A stretch of DNA of 53,464 nucleotides from Nitrospirota bacterium (GCA_005877615.1 VBOD01000107.1:1-53464), one strand, 5' to 3'. Shown: positions 26,785 through 36,681, numbered from the stretch's first letter. Notes: generated by a model from the letters alone, not told the origin. Program-made: numbers and translations.

Positions 26785-27531
26785 TCACCTACCTTGGAGT
26801 TCAGCGCCGGCCGCTTCGTCCACCAGCCATCGCAGCCGCTCCGGTCCGGGTTGGATACACTTGGCTGGATACTGCTCGGGGGACGCCGTCCCTTCCAACA
26901 CTTCCCGAAGGGCAGGCGCTTTGCGACGGCCTGCCACCATGAAGAGCACCTGATGCCCTGCGTTTAACACCGGCAGGGTCACCGTCAGGCGCCGAGGCGG
27001 CGGCTTGGGCGCATCCAGCACGGGCGCCACCCACTGCGATTGTTCCTTAAGCACCGGCGATCCCGGAAACAGCGAGGCCGTGTGCCCGTCCGACCCCATG
27101 CCGAGCAGCACCAAATCAAAACGCGGGAACGCCCCGAAGGACGCGCGTAGCTCGCCCTCATACGCCGCTGCGGCGGCATTCAAGCCCTCCGCTTCCGCCT
27201 TCATCCGGTGTATGGATGATTCCGCAATCCCTAAGGGACGAAACAGCACCTCATTGGCCATGCGATAGTTGCTCTGCGGATGATCGGGCGGCACGGCCCG
27301 CTCATCCCCGAAGAAGAAGGCGACGCGGTCCCAGTCCACCCGCGACCGATACTCGGCGGAGGCCAGGACAGTATACAAGGTCTTCGGCGTCGTCCCGCCG
27401 GCCAGCAAGACATGAAACGGACGGCGTGCTCTCGCCGCCTGCGCCGCCAGCTTCACGAAAAGCTCGGCGGCCGCCCGCGCGATCGCGGCTACGTCCTTTA
27501 CCACTTCCACTCTGCACGCGGTCATCGGCAT
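26785..27531 (-). CDS. pgl: 6-phosphogluconolactonase
   Basis: FHVLLAGGTTPKTLYTVLA...FFFGDERAVPPDHPQSNYRMANE...LLGMGSDGHTASLFPGSP. Confidence 0.93.
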   Translation of the reverse strand: MPMTACRVEVVKDVAAIARAAAELFVKLAAQAARARRPFHVLLAGGTTPKTLYTVLASAEYRSRVDWDRVAFFFGDERAVPPDHPQSNYRMANEVLFRPLGIAESSIHRMKAEAEGLNAAAAAYEGELRASFGAFPRFDLVLLGMGSDGHTASLFPGSPVLKEQSQWVAPVLDAPKPPPRRLTVTLPVLNAGHQVLFMVAGRRKAPALREVLEGTASPEQYPAKCIQPGPERLRWLVDEAAGAELQGR

Positions 27532-27539
27532 ATTCCGTC

Positions 27540-29735
27540 TCAGACCAGGAGCAGTCCGGCGGTCCGAGCCTGTTGCCACGGGGCCGACCTGGCCAGCGCA
27601 TCGAAGCCGTGCGGCCCTCCCAGTGGATACGCCTCGCGGACTTCTCTGAGCGAGGGGTATCCTTCGCCTCGCTTCTCCCGTGTGGGCGTCGCGGATCGGA
27701 TGAGGTCCAGCAGCCAGTCTGCCTTCTCAGAAGAGAGTCGCACCTCGACGTCTTCGGTCTGATTGGGGAGGATGACTCGGCTCCGGTCATGCCCGTACGA
27801 TTCATTCACCGGCGCGCCCCCGATCCAGACGAACCGACGTTCTGCCGTTGGATCATCGAGAACGGGCGTCTCTTCCAGCACCCGCACAACCCAATTGCGC
27901 GGCACCTTCGGTCGCGGGACCGGGTGGTCGAACCATTGCCGGACATCGGCCATCAATCCTTCCCCACGCATATAAAAGGAGAGGGCGGCTCTCAATCCGA
28001 CGCCGAGCCACTCTGGCGCTTTCTCCGCGGGATCGTCGTGGGTGAGATCGTTCTCCGCAAAGCCGCCGAACGACGGCCCCGTGATGCGGATGCCGTGGGC
28101 CGTTGGATCCAAACCGATTGGACTGTGAGCGGTCGCCACGAACCGGTGCCAGAATGCCGATTGGATCAGTCCGTGCGCGAACAGTTGCCGCACGCGCTCG
28201 AGGGTCTCCACGGTCTCTACGATGGTTTCGCCCGGGAACCCGTACATGAGATAGGCATGCACCATGATGCCGGCGGTCTGGAACGCCGCCGCCACGCGCG
28301 CGGCCTGGGCGACGGTGATCCCCTTCTTCATGGCGTCAAGGAGCCGATCGGACGCCGCTTCAAGTCCTGCAGTGACGGCGACGCATCCAGACGCGGCGAG
28401 CAGGCGGCAGAGGTCCCGCGTGAAGACCGGCTCGAAGCGGATGTTCCCCCACCACGTGATCGCCACTCCCCGTTCCAATAGACATAACGCCAGGCCCTTG
28501 AGCCCCGCCGGTGGCGCCGCCTCGTCCACGAAGTGGAACCCCCGTCTCCCTGTCTCTGCGATCAGCGCCTCGATGCGGTCGGTCAAGATCTCGCTCGGCG
28601 TGGCCTCGTACCGGCCGATGTAGTCCAGGCCGACATCGCAGAAGGTGCACTGCTTCCAATAGCATCCGTGCGCCACTGTCAGCTTGTTCCAGTGCCCGTC
28701 TGACCACAGACGGTGCATGGGATTCAGCACGTCAAGCACGGAGAGATACCGGTCCAGCGCCAGCCCGGCGTAGGTCGGCGTGCCGATCTCGGCCATGCCG
28801 AATTCGGGATCGCGGGCCCCGTCCCGCCACACGACACGCCCCTCCGACCGCAGGAAGGTCCGTCGCAACTCAGCCTCGTCGCGCTTGCCGGCGAGGTGCT
28901 CCAGGAGACAGAGCAGGGGCCGCTCGCCGTCATCTAGCGTCACGTAGTCCACGTAGTCGAACAGACGCGGCTCTTGGAGACGGCGCAGTTCCGTGTTCAC
29001 GTAACCGCCACCGAGCACGATTCGCACAGCAGGCCGCCGCGCTTTCACAGCCTGGGCGATTCGGAGCGCGCCATAGAGGTTGCCAGGGAACGGGACCGTC
29101 AGCCCGAGAAGGGTCGGAGCGACCCCCTCCACGTGCCCCCAGACGGCGTCCAGCAGCATCTCGTCCGTCAGGCTGGGCGGCTCGGCGAGAGCACGCGCCA
29201 CCGCATCGAATGAGGCGGCCGAGACGCCGACGTGCTCCGCATAGCGGCTCAGCGCGAACTGGGGCGACACGGTTTCATGAATCAGATCGGCCAGGTCCTC
29301 CAGATAGAGCGTGGCGAGATACCGGGCCCGGTCCGTCGCGCCCAGTGTTCCGAAGGCGCCGCTCTGCTCGTCAGCATGGGCAAACCGTGGGCCTTGCGGG
29401 AGGAAGCCCCCCTGACAGATCCGAGGCGCCAGCGTCGGATCCTGTCCTTGGAGAAACCAGATCACGGCGTCAATCGAGTTGAGGTAGGCCTGTTCCAACG
29501 CCAGCATCTGCTCGGCTTCGCCCGGCAGGTCTCCCGGCATGGCACGGACACGGTCGAACACGCGCGACAGACCGTCGCGGGAGAGCAACGCGAGGACCAT
29601 CTCGATCCCGACATCGGCCTGCGTCACGTCAGAGCCATGCCGCTTGAGAAAGCCGGTCAAGTAGGCTGTGGAGGGATAGGGCGTGTTGAGCTGGGTCAGC
29701 GGCGGGATCAGCAGGAGGAGACGCGGGGCGCTCAT
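27540..29735 (-). CDS. B12-binding-domain radical SAM protein
   Basis: Central cluster motif GCYWKQCTFCD; N-terminal cobalamin-binding-like region; GFPGETIVETVETLERV. Confidence 0.85.
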   Translation of the reverse strand: MSAPRLLLLIPPLTQLNTPYPSTAYLTGFLKRHGSDVTQADVGIEMVLALLSRDGLSRVFDRVRAMPGDLPGEAEQMLALEQAYLNSIDAVIWFLQGQDPTLAPRICQGGFLPQGPRFAHADEQSGAFGTLGATDRARYLATLYLEDLADLIHETVSPQFALSRYAEHVGVSAASFDAVARALAEPPSLTDEMLLDAVWGHVEGVAPTLLGLTVPFPGNLYGALRIAQAVKARRPAVRIVLGGGYVNTELRRLQEPRLFDYVDYVTLDDGERPLLCLLEHLAGKRDEAELRRTFLRSEGRVVWRDGARDPEFGMAEIGTPTYAGLALDRYLSVLDVLNPMHRLWSDGHWNKLTVAHGCYWKQCTFCDVGLDYIGRYEATPSEILTDRIEALIAETGRRGFHFVDEAAPPAGLKGLALCLLERGVAITWWGNIRFEPVFTRDLCRLLAASGCVAVTAGLEAASDRLLDAMKKGITVAQAARVAAAFQTAGIMVHAYLMYGFPGETIVETVETLERVRQLFAHGLIQSAFWHRFVATAHSPIGLDPTAHGIRITGPSFGGFAENDLTHDDPAEKAPEWLGVGLRAALSFYMRGEGLMADVRQWFDHPVPRPKVPRNWVVRVLEETPVLDDPTAERRFVWIGGAPVNESYGHDRSRVILPNQTEDVEVRLSSEKADWLLDLIRSATPTREKRGEGYPSLREVREAYPLGGPHGFDALARSAPWQQARTAGLLLV

Positions 29736-30550
29736 GACGCAGTCACCATTACACCCGCCCGCCCCGACTCCGCCAAGACGGAGTCTTTCCCCGTCGCACC
29801 CGCCCGCCCCGACCGCGCCGACACGCGGTCTTTCCCCGGTGTTTCCTGACGGAGGCCGACGGCGGTTAACAACTCGTCGCGTTCCTTAGGCGTGAGGTGC
29901 CGCCATTTCCCGACCGGCAGATCGCCCAGGCGAATGTGCATGATACGGGTACGGACAAGCGTGACGACTCGGTATCCGTGCGCCGAGCACATGCGGCGAA
30001 TCTGGCGGTTGCGCCCTTCCGTCAGCGTGATCCGGAACGTGGTCGCCTCCACCTTCTTCGTCCGGCACGGTCGGGTCTTCTCTCTTAGCACCAGGACCCC
30101 CTTCTCCAGGTGTTTCAGAAAGGACAGCGGGTACGGACGATCCACGGTGACCACGTATTCCCGCTCGTGTCCGAACTCCGCCCGTAGGATGCGGTTGACG
30201 ATGTCGCCGTCGTTGGTGAGCAGGATCAAGCCCGAGGAGTCCTTGTCTAGGCGACCAATGGGGAAGATGCGCTCGGGATAGCCGACGGCGTGCACGATGT
30301 TCCCGGCCACGTGGGATTCCGTGGTGCAGGTCACGCCGACCGGCTTGTGGTACGCCAGGTACGCCAGCGGAGGCCGGCGGGACACCGCATGTCCGTCCAC
30401 GGTCACCACGTCCGCATCAGTTACCTGATCGCCCAAGATCGCCACACGCCCGTTGATCCGGACGCGCCCTTCTTCGATCATCCGATCCGCAGCACGACGG
30501 GAGCAGCACCCTTGTTCGGTGAAGAACTTGTTGATGCGGACCGTGCTCAT
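29732..30550 (-). CDS. RsuA/RluB/RluF-family pseudouridine synthase
   Basis: S4 domain (RINKFFTEQGCCSRRAADRMIEEGRV), GRLDKDSSGLILLTNDG, EGRNRQIRRM; repeat-derived C-terminal tail. Confidence 0.92.
   Translation of the reverse strand: MSTVRINKFFTEQGCCSRRAADRMIEEGRVRINGRVAILGDQVTDADVVTVDGHAVSRRPPLAYLAYHKPVGVTCTTESHVAGNIVHAVGYPERIFPIGRLDKDSSGLILLTNDGDIVNRILRAEFGHEREYVVTVDRPYPLSFLKHLEKGVLVLREKTRPCRTKKVEATTFRITLTEGRNRQIRRMCSAHGYRVVTLVRTRIMHIRLGDLPVGKWRHLTPKERDELLTAVGLRQETPGKDRVSARSGRAGATGKDSVLAESGRAGVMVTAS
29751..29840. repeat. Two tandem 45-nt units, each with a perfect 7-bp hairpin, in the 3' end of the pseudouridine synthase gene
   Basis: (A/G)CACCCGCCCGCCCC-[GACTCCG CCAAGA CGGAGTC | GACCGCG CCGACA CGCGGTC]-TTTCCCCG. 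Confidence 0.9.
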
Positions 30551-30641
30551 GTGCAGACGACCCGTGCCAGGAAGCCATCTCCAGAAGAGAGCATAGGCTC
30601 AGCAGTGTAAGCCGAACGGGAGGAGATTTCAAACCGTGAGG

Positions 30642-30977
30642 CTAGGTGAAAAGGAGTTCGCTGAACTCGGACATGAACCCGTAGTACAGCGGCGCGAAGT
30701 GCGTCAGACCGTCGGGGCTCGTCTCCTTTAACCTCTTGAAAAAGAATACTTGTTGCCGCGGGTCCACCTGCTCGAGCAGCTTGCCGAGGTTGGCAATCGA
30801 GTAGCTGCCAGCCGGGACGCTCAGGACGTAGTGGACGAGGCGCTCGACGAACTGCTCGGCGACATACGGACTCGTGATCAAGCCGTCGGGGATTTTGCCC
30901 GTCGCCAGCATCTCCTGAAACGGCACCGCCTGGGCTGCGAACGGGACGGTCGCAGGCTGGGAGTTCGACATTGCCAC
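30642..30977 (-). CDS. Conserved hypothetical protein
   Basis: MAMSNSQPATVPFAAQAVPFQEMLATGKIPDGLITSPYVAEQFVERLVHYVLSV. Confidence 0.65.
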   Translation of the reverse strand: MAMSNSQPATVPFAAQAVPFQEMLATGKIPDGLITSPYVAEQFVERLVHYVLSVPAGSYSIANLGKLLEQVDPRQQVFFFKRLKETSPDGLTHFAPLYYGFMSEFSELLFT

Positions 30978-31144
30978 CTCTACATCAACGAAAAAGCAAA
31001 ACTGCGGCCACTCTACAAAAGGGTCGGACCAGAGTCAAGGACGGTGGGGTCTGTCCAGCGGCGACTTTCTGGATTTCGCTGTGGCAATCCTTCCGATGCT
31101 TGTGTAGAATGCCGTCGCTTTGTGCTCATTCAAGGGAGCGCTGT

Positions 31145-32110
31145 ATGACAGTCCGCGTGCCCGCTCAGTGGTTGTTTAGGCTCGTTCTCATCGGCGCCGG
31201 GCTGGTGGGTCTGCAGGCGCCGCCAGCTGCCGCGGCGCCCGTCTTCGCCGACAACGTTGTGGTAATCATGGTGGACGGGTTGCGGCCCGACGCGCTCAAG
31301 CACGCCAAGGTGCCGACCTTGGATGGGCTGATCAAGCGAGGAGCCTCCACCATGAAGGCGCGGACCGTCGAGCCCAGCCTCACGCTGCCGGCCTTCGCAT
31401 CGATGATGAGCGGCCTGCCCGTCGACCAGCACGGGGTGGACTGGAACGAGTACGATCCCCCGCGCGGCTTTATCAAGTCCCCGACCCTGTTTGAGATCGC
31501 CTCGTTCAACGGCAGCAAGTGGGGCGCGGCGTTCCTCAATAAGGAGAAGCTGCTGCACGTGATCAAACAAGATCGCCGGCTACTGTTGAACGTGTGCAGC
31601 AGCAACGAGCCGGGCTGCAACGCCAAGAAGATCACCGGCGACGTGATCGCATCGTACAAGACCGCGACCGAAGGCAAGCCCGCCCTGTTCGTCGTTCAGC
31701 TGGCCGACGCCGATACGGCCGGCCACGACCAGGGCTGGATGAGCAAGCCCTATCTGAAGGCGGTGGAGGAAGTCGATCGGGCGATCGGGACCCTGATCAA
31801 GGGATTTAAGGACCTGGGACTCTACGACCGGACCACGTTTATCGTCACCACCGACCACGGGGGCCATGCCACGACCCATGGCACCACGATGGCCGAAGAC
31901 ATGACCATCCCCTGGATCGCGGCAGGGCCAGGGATCAAGGCCGGGTATGCGATCAAGCAGCCGGTCTCGCTGATCGACACCGCCGCGACCGTCATGCGCG
32001 CGTTCGGCATCACCGACTACTATGTGGAATGGAAGAGCCGACCGATCGAGGAGATCTTCGTGGACAGGGCGGGGGCGACAGCGCCCTCAGGAGCCGAGAA
32101 GCCTAGTTGA
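31145..32110 (+). CDS. Alkaline phosphatase / nucleotide pyrophosphatase superfamily, exported
   Basis: NVVVIMVDGLRPDALKHAKVPTLDGLIKRGA...TEGKPALFVVQLADADTAGHDQGW...IVTTDHGGHATTHG; start 31145. Confidence 0.88.
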   Translation: MTVRVPAQWLFRLVLIGAGLVGLQAPPAAAAPVFADNVVVIMVDGLRPDALKHAKVPTLDGLIKRGASTMKARTVEPSLTLPAFASMMSGLPVDQHGVDWNEYDPPRGFIKSPTLFEIASFNGSKWGAAFLNKEKLLHVIKQDRRLLLNVCSSNEPGCNAKKITGDVIASYKTATEGKPALFVVQLADADTAGHDQGWMSKPYLKAVEEVDRAIGTLIKGFKDLGLYDRTTFIVTTDHGGHATTHGTTMAEDMTIPWIAAGPGIKAGYAIKQPVSLIDTAATVMRAFGITDYYVEWKSRPIEEIFVDRAGATAPSGAEKPS

Positions 32111-33089
32111 TGATGTACTTGATCGGGTCGGCGGCGGCGCCGTGGACCTCGATTTCGTAATGGAGGTGGGGACCGGTCGAGAGGCCCGAGTTCCCGACCT
32201 CTCCGATGATGTCTCCCCGCTTCACGGTCTGGCCCGTCCTCACCCTCACCTTGGACAGGTGCCCGTAAAGCGTCTTGAAGCCGTAGCCGTGAGACAACAC
32301 GACCACGTGCCCCAGGCTCTTCTCAGGTCCGGCCGCGATGACGAACCCGGCCGCCGGCGCTTTGACCGGCGTGCTCATCGGCGCGGAAATATCCAACCCG
32401 CTGTGCATCGTGTCTTCTCCCGTAAAAGGAGACACGCGGCGCCCGAACCCTGAAGAGACCCAGCCACGGACCGGCCAGATCGAAGGCGTGGACGCCCACT
32501 GCGCACGCCGCTGACCGACGATTCCGGTCAGTTCATGCAGGTACCGCTCTTGGATGACCGCTTCCTCCTTGAGCCACGTCAGCTTCTGCTGCAATGGCAC
32601 CACGACCTCCGACAGCGATTCGCCCTCGCCTCCCATACCGCCCGCGGAGTGGGGAACCACTCGGGACTCCTCCTTACCGCCCAATCCAAGAGGAGACGGC
32701 GGGATTTTGGGCGGGTCCAAGCCCAGCATGACGCGCAGCCGGACATTCACTTCCCGCATGTTGGACAGTTGCTTGCGCAGATCTTCCATTGCCGAGGAGA
32801 GGGCGGTGGCCTGATGGCGATGCTGGCTTGCCTCGGACCGCAAGGTCTCGAGTTCCCAGATCTCCCCACTACGGGTGACGTACTGGACGAGGAAGAGAGC
32901 TTCCAGGACAACCGCGACCACGGTCGCGAGCAGCAGCACACGGACGGTGCGCCGCCTGATGCTGAACCGGCGCGGACGCGAGGTCGCGCTCGGGAAGACG
33001 ACGATATGGAATTCCTGGTCCGCCCTCTTACTCAATCTAGGTTGCCTCTCTAGGAAATCCCGCCACTCCTGCAAGATAAGTAGGGGCAA
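32103..33089 (-). CDS. M23-family metallopeptidase with N-terminal TM/coiled coil
   Basis: HSGLDISAPMSTPVKAPAAGFV...LSHGYGFKTLYGHLSKVRVRTGQTVKRGDIIGEVGNSGLSTGPHLHYEI. Confidence 0.95.
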   Translation of the reverse strand: MPLLILQEWRDFLERQPRLSKRADQEFHIVVFPSATSRPRRFSIRRRTVRVLLLATVVAVVLEALFLVQYVTRSGEIWELETLRSEASQHRHQATALSSAMEDLRKQLSNMREVNVRLRVMLGLDPPKIPPSPLGLGGKEESRVVPHSAGGMGGEGESLSEVVVPLQQKLTWLKEEAVIQERYLHELTGIVGQRRAQWASTPSIWPVRGWVSSGFGRRVSPFTGEDTMHSGLDISAPMSTPVKAPAAGFVIAAGPEKSLGHVVVLSHGYGFKTLYGHLSKVRVRTGQTVKRGDIIGEVGNSGLSTGPHLHYEIEVHGAAADPIKYIIN

Positions 33090-33185
33090 AGGACTACCAC
33101 AACGACCGGCCCGATGTCAATAAGAGCGGCTCCGCTGTCATGCAAAGCGTGTGGTTGTCAAGCGAAATCGCGTGTCTGGCTAGGC

Positions 33186-33530
33186 TCAGGTGGATTCGGC
33201 CACCCACCGGAGGTAATCGGAAGACCCCACAAGGATTGGGAGGGCGATGATCTCCGGGACGCTATAACTATGGAGCTGCGTGACGACGGTCGCGAGTTCT
33301 CGAAACCGCGCGCGCCGAGTTTTCGCCACCAGGAGGAGTTCGTCTTCCTCGGAGAACTTACCCTGCCAGATGAAGAACGATCGTACCTGGGACACAATGT
33401 TCACACACGCTGCAAGCCGGTCCTCGACCAGGCGCCTAGCGATGCGTTCCGCTTCCTCGCGCGAGGCCACCGTGATCAGGACCACGAGGGCGTCCTCCCC
33501 TTCGACGGCCTTCATCTGTTTTCCCCCCAT
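33186..33530 (-). CDS. cutA: Divalent cation tolerance protein CutA
   Basis: VLITVASREEAERIARRLVEDRLAACVNIVSQVRSFFIWQGKFSEEDELLLVAKT. Confidence 0.95.
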   Translation of the reverse strand: MGGKQMKAVEGEDALVVLITVASREEAERIARRLVEDRLAACVNIVSQVRSFFIWQGKFSEEDELLLVAKTRRARFRELATVVTQLHSYSVPEIIALPILVGSSDYLRWVAEST

Positions 33531-33598
33531 CGTCTCACCTCGCTTTCACGCCTGTGCAGCCGCATCCCGAGAACCCACGCCTTTGCGTACTGCGTCGG

Positions 33599-33628
33599 TT
33601 GACAGCACGAAGAGGCTGCGCTTACTAT
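33599..33628 (+). promoter_or_regulatory. Predicted sigma70-type promoter of a rhodanese gene
   Basis: TTGACA (33599-33604), 18-nt spacer, TACTAT (33623-33628). Confidence 0.55.
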
Positions 33629-33654
33629 CCTTCTGCAAGAGGAGGGTCCGCGCC

Positions 33655-33975
33655 ATGGGTTTCACCATCACGGTCCAGGAGTTGAAAGAAAAACTCGATC
33701 GGGGAGAAAAGTTCGTCCTGATCGATGTCCGGGAACCTTGGGAATACAACATCTGCAAAATCCCGGGCGCTCAGCTCATTCCGCTCGGCACGCTGGCTAC
33801 CGAGTACAAGAAGCTCGATCCGAGCGCCGAAATCGTCCTGCACTGCCACATGGGAATGCGCAGCATGGACGCGACCCAATTCCTCCAGCAGCAAGGGTTC
33901 AAGAACGTGAAGAACCTCACCGGCGGTATCAACGCCTGGTCCCTGCAAATCGACCCGTCCGTGCCGAGATATTAG
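33655..33975 (+). CDS. Rhodanese-like domain protein
   Basis: VQELKEKLDRGEKFVLIDVREPWEYNICKIPGA...VLHCHMGMRSMDATQFL; SD GAGGAGG. Confidence 0.93.
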   Translation: MGFTITVQELKEKLDRGEKFVLIDVREPWEYNICKIPGAQLIPLGTLATEYKKLDPSAEIVLHCHMGMRSMDATQFLQQQGFKNVKNLTGGINAWSLQIDPSVPRY

Positions 33976-33985
33976 AAGATAGCCA

Positions 33986-34915
33986 TCACGCCGACTTGAC
34001 TGTTTTCCTGTAATACTCCACGGTCCTCTCGAGGCCGTCCTTCAGCGAGACTCTCGGCTCCCAATCCAACTCCTGGGTGAGCCGGGATGCGTCCAGCGCG
34101 ATCCTCATCTGCTCGCCTCGCTTTTCCGGCCCGTGGATCTCGTGGACGGAGGGATTGATCAGGCCCGCCAGCATCGCGAACAGCTCGTTGATGGTCGTTT
34201 CCTTCCCCGTCCCCACGTTGTAGATCCCGTGGGCGGCCTTGTTCATGGCGGCCATGTTGGCCTCGACCACGTCGTCCACGTAAATGAAATCGCGCGTCTG
34301 CCGGCCGTTGCCGTTGATGATCGGCTGCTCGCCGAGCAGCATCTTCTGCGCGAAGATGCCCACGACCCCCGCCTCGCCGTGTGGGTCCTGGCGAGGCCCG
34401 TAGACGTTGCCGTACCTCAGGCTCGCGTACTCCAGACCGTCGGCGTCGCGGAAGTACCGCAGGTATTCGTCCCCCATCGCCTTGCTGATGCCGTAGGGGG
34501 AGGCCGGACGAGTCGGGTGGGACTCCGACACCGGCAACGACTCCGGCTCCCCGTACACTGCCCCGCCGGAGGAGGCGAAGATCATCTTGCGCACGCCGTA
34601 CTTGATCGCCTGCCGCAGGACGTTGAGCATTCCCAAAATGTTGACGTCGGCGTCGAACCTCGGGTCCAGCACGGACCGACGCACGTCCATCTGCGCCGCG
34701 TGGTGCGACACGACTGCTGGACGTTCCCGGCGGAAGACCCGCTCCAGCCACCACCCTCGAATGTCGCACCGGTAGAACCTGGCGGCGCGGTTGACATGCC
34801 GCCGCTTGCCCGTGGACAGGTTGTCGACGACCACAACTTCATAGCCCTCTTGGACGAGCCGGTCCACGACGTGCGACCCGATGAAGCCAGCCCCGCCCGT
34901 GATCAGAACCTTCAT
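33986..34915 (-). CDS. NAD-dependent epimerase/dehydratase (UDP-glucose 4-epimerase-like)
   Basis: MKVLITGGAGFIGSHVVDRL; SPYGISK (YxxxK); FIYVDDVVEAN; start corrected from ORF track. Confidence 0.92.
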   Translation of the reverse strand: MKVLITGGAGFIGSHVVDRLVQEGYEVVVVDNLSTGKRRHVNRAARFYRCDIRGWWLERVFRRERPAVVSHHAAQMDVRRSVLDPRFDADVNILGMLNVLRQAIKYGVRKMIFASSGGAVYGEPESLPVSESHPTRPASPYGISKAMGDEYLRYFRDADGLEYASLRYGNVYGPRQDPHGEAGVVGIFAQKMLLGEQPIINGNGRQTRDFIYVDDVVEANMAAMNKAAHGIYNVGTGKETTINELFAMLAGLINPSVHEIHGPEKRGEQMRIALDASRLTQELDWEPRVSLKDGLERTVEYYRKTVKSA

Positions 34916-34917
34916 CT

Positions 34918-35901
34918 TCACGAAACCACACCTCCTGACCCGGCGGCCGACCGGTACCACCGGACGAAGGCGGGGATGCCCTCCTTGATCGTCGTGCGCG
35001 GGGCGTAGCCCAGGAGGCTGATGGCCTTCCCGATGTCGGCGAAGGTGACCGGCACGTCGCCCGCCTGCAGGGGCCGCCACTCGATGCGGGCCGGCTTGCC
35101 AACGGCTTCTTCGATTAGCCGGATGACCTCCTGCAGCTCAACAACGTGGGAGACGCCCAGGTTCACCACTTCGAACGCGTGCGGGCGGTCCAGCGCGGCC
35201 AGGATCCCTGCGACTGCGTCGTCCACATAGGTGAAGTCCCGGCGCGCCGACCCGTCTCCGAAGACCGGCACAGGGCTGCCTTCCTCCACGAGTCGGACGA
35301 AATGATGGATCGCCATCTCTGGCCGCTGCCGCGGACCATAGACCGTGAACAGACGTACGCAGGTGATCGGGATCCCGTACAGGGCGGCATAGGTCCGGCA
35401 CAGGTGCTCCCCCGCAAGCTTGGTGGCGGCGTACGGCGAGATGGGCTTCAGCTCGCTTTCCGACTCGCGGAACGGAATCCGTTCGCAGGCCCCATAGACC
35501 GACGACGACGACGCGAAGATGAAGTTCTGGATCCCCTTGTCCTTGCAGACTTCCAGAAGTTGCAGGGTCCCGCGGACATTGACCTCTTCGTAGAGCAATG
35601 GCATGTGCAGGGACGGGCGCACACCCGCGCGGGCAGCCGCATGGAAGACTCGGCTGATCGGGCGACTGGCAAACACCCGCGCCAGGGCCCCGGGGTCCCG
35701 GATGTCCCCTTCGATGAGGGTGAACCGGTCGGAGCGGCGCGCCTCGGACAGGTTCCGGCGCTTGACCGCCGGATCGTAGTAATCATCAAAGTTGTCCAGG
35801 CACACCACGGCGTGGCCACGGGCTAACAACGCATCAACAGCGTGCGACCCGATGAATCCGGCGCCGCCCGTGACCAACACCGCCCCGTCGCCGTCCTTCA
35901 C
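34918..35901 (-). CDS. NAD-dependent epimerase/dehydratase (UDP-glucuronate 4-epimerase-like)
   Basis: VLVTGGAGFIGSHAVDALLARGH; SPYAATKLAGE; FTVYGPRQRPEMAIHHF. Confidence 0.92.
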   Translation of the reverse strand: MKDGDGAVLVTGGAGFIGSHAVDALLARGHAVVCLDNFDDYYDPAVKRRNLSEARRSDRFTLIEGDIRDPGALARVFASRPISRVFHAAARAGVRPSLHMPLLYEEVNVRGTLQLLEVCKDKGIQNFIFASSSSVYGACERIPFRESESELKPISPYAATKLAGEHLCRTYAALYGIPITCVRLFTVYGPRQRPEMAIHHFVRLVEEGSPVPVFGDGSARRDFTYVDDAVAGILAALDRPHAFEVVNLGVSHVVELQEVIRLIEEAVGKPARIEWRPLQAGDVPVTFADIGKAISLLGYAPRTTIKEGIPAFVRWYRSAAGSGGVVS

Positions 35902-35946
35902 GTGTGTAGCCCGTCCCTTCCCGCAATCGTTGCGCGCATCCAGCGA

Positions 35947-36681
35947 TCAGACGCCAGGCCGTAGCCAGACCACGTACTCGACGTTTCCCTTCTGACCGGC
36001 GATCGGCGAGCGCACCTCGCCCTTCCATTTCCACTGCTGCGCTTCCACAGCCGTGCGGACCTTCCGGACGGCCTCCTGCCGCAGACTCTCATCACGGACG
36101 ATGCCGCCCTTTCCGACCTTGCCCTTGCCGAGTTCGAACTGTGGTTTGACCAAGGCCACCACCTGGCCCTCTTCTTTGAGACACCGACGCACGGCCGGGA
36201 GGATGAGCGCGAGCGAGATGAAGGAAACGTCAATGGTGGCCAGGTCAATGGGCTCAGGCACCCGTGAGCGGTCCAGGTAGCGCGCGTTGCACCGTTCGAC
36301 CACGACCACCCGGGGGTCTTGCCGGAGGCGCCAGGCCAGTTGGCCGTAGCCGACATCCACCGCATAGACGCGCGCGGCGCCGCGCTGCAAGAGACAGTCC
36401 GTGAACCCACCCGTCGAGGCGCCGACATCCAAGGCGACCAGGCCCTCCGGATTGATGCCGAACGCGTCCAGGCCCGCTGCCAGCTTGAGCCCGCCACGCC
36501 CCACGTACGGGTGCTCCGGCTCGGTGATCTCGATCGGGGCGCCAGCAGGAATGGGTTGGGAGGCCCGGCTGGCAACTCGGCCGGCCACGGTGACGACGCC
36601 GGCCAGGATGAGACTCTGGGCTCGCGCTCGGCTCTCCACGAGCCTGCGGCGGACCATGGCCAGATCCAACCGCTCCGCCAC
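35947..36681 (-). CDS. TlyA-family rRNA methyltransferase / S4-domain protein
   Basis: S4 domain (LDLAMVRRRLVESRARAQSLILAGVVTV), YVGRGGLKLAAGLDAF, ALDVGASTGGFTDCLLQRGA; GTG start 36681 inferred. Confidence 0.9.
   Translation of the reverse strand: MAERLDLAMVRRRLVESRARAQSLILAGVVTVAGRVASRASQPIPAGAPIEITEPEHPYVGRGGLKLAAGLDAFGINPEGLVALDVGASTGGFTDCLLQRGAARVYAVDVGYGQLAWRLRQDPRVVVVERCNARYLDRSRVPEPIDLATIDVSFISLALILPAVRRCLKEEGQVVALVKPQFELGKGKVGKGGIVRDESLRQEAVRKVRTAVEAQQWKWKGEVRSPIAGQKGNVEYVVWLRPGV

Noticed and set aside
34919-35080. Fusion of the two epimerases suggested by the ORF 33986-35080
   Set aside because: The upstream part is an out-of-frame reading of the second epimerase; a normal start (MKVLITGGAGFIGSH) occurs at 34915
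33986-35901. Surface polysaccharide biosynthesis island
   Set aside because: Only two sugar-nucleotide epimerases, no glycosyltransferases or transport genes; flanked by housekeeping genes
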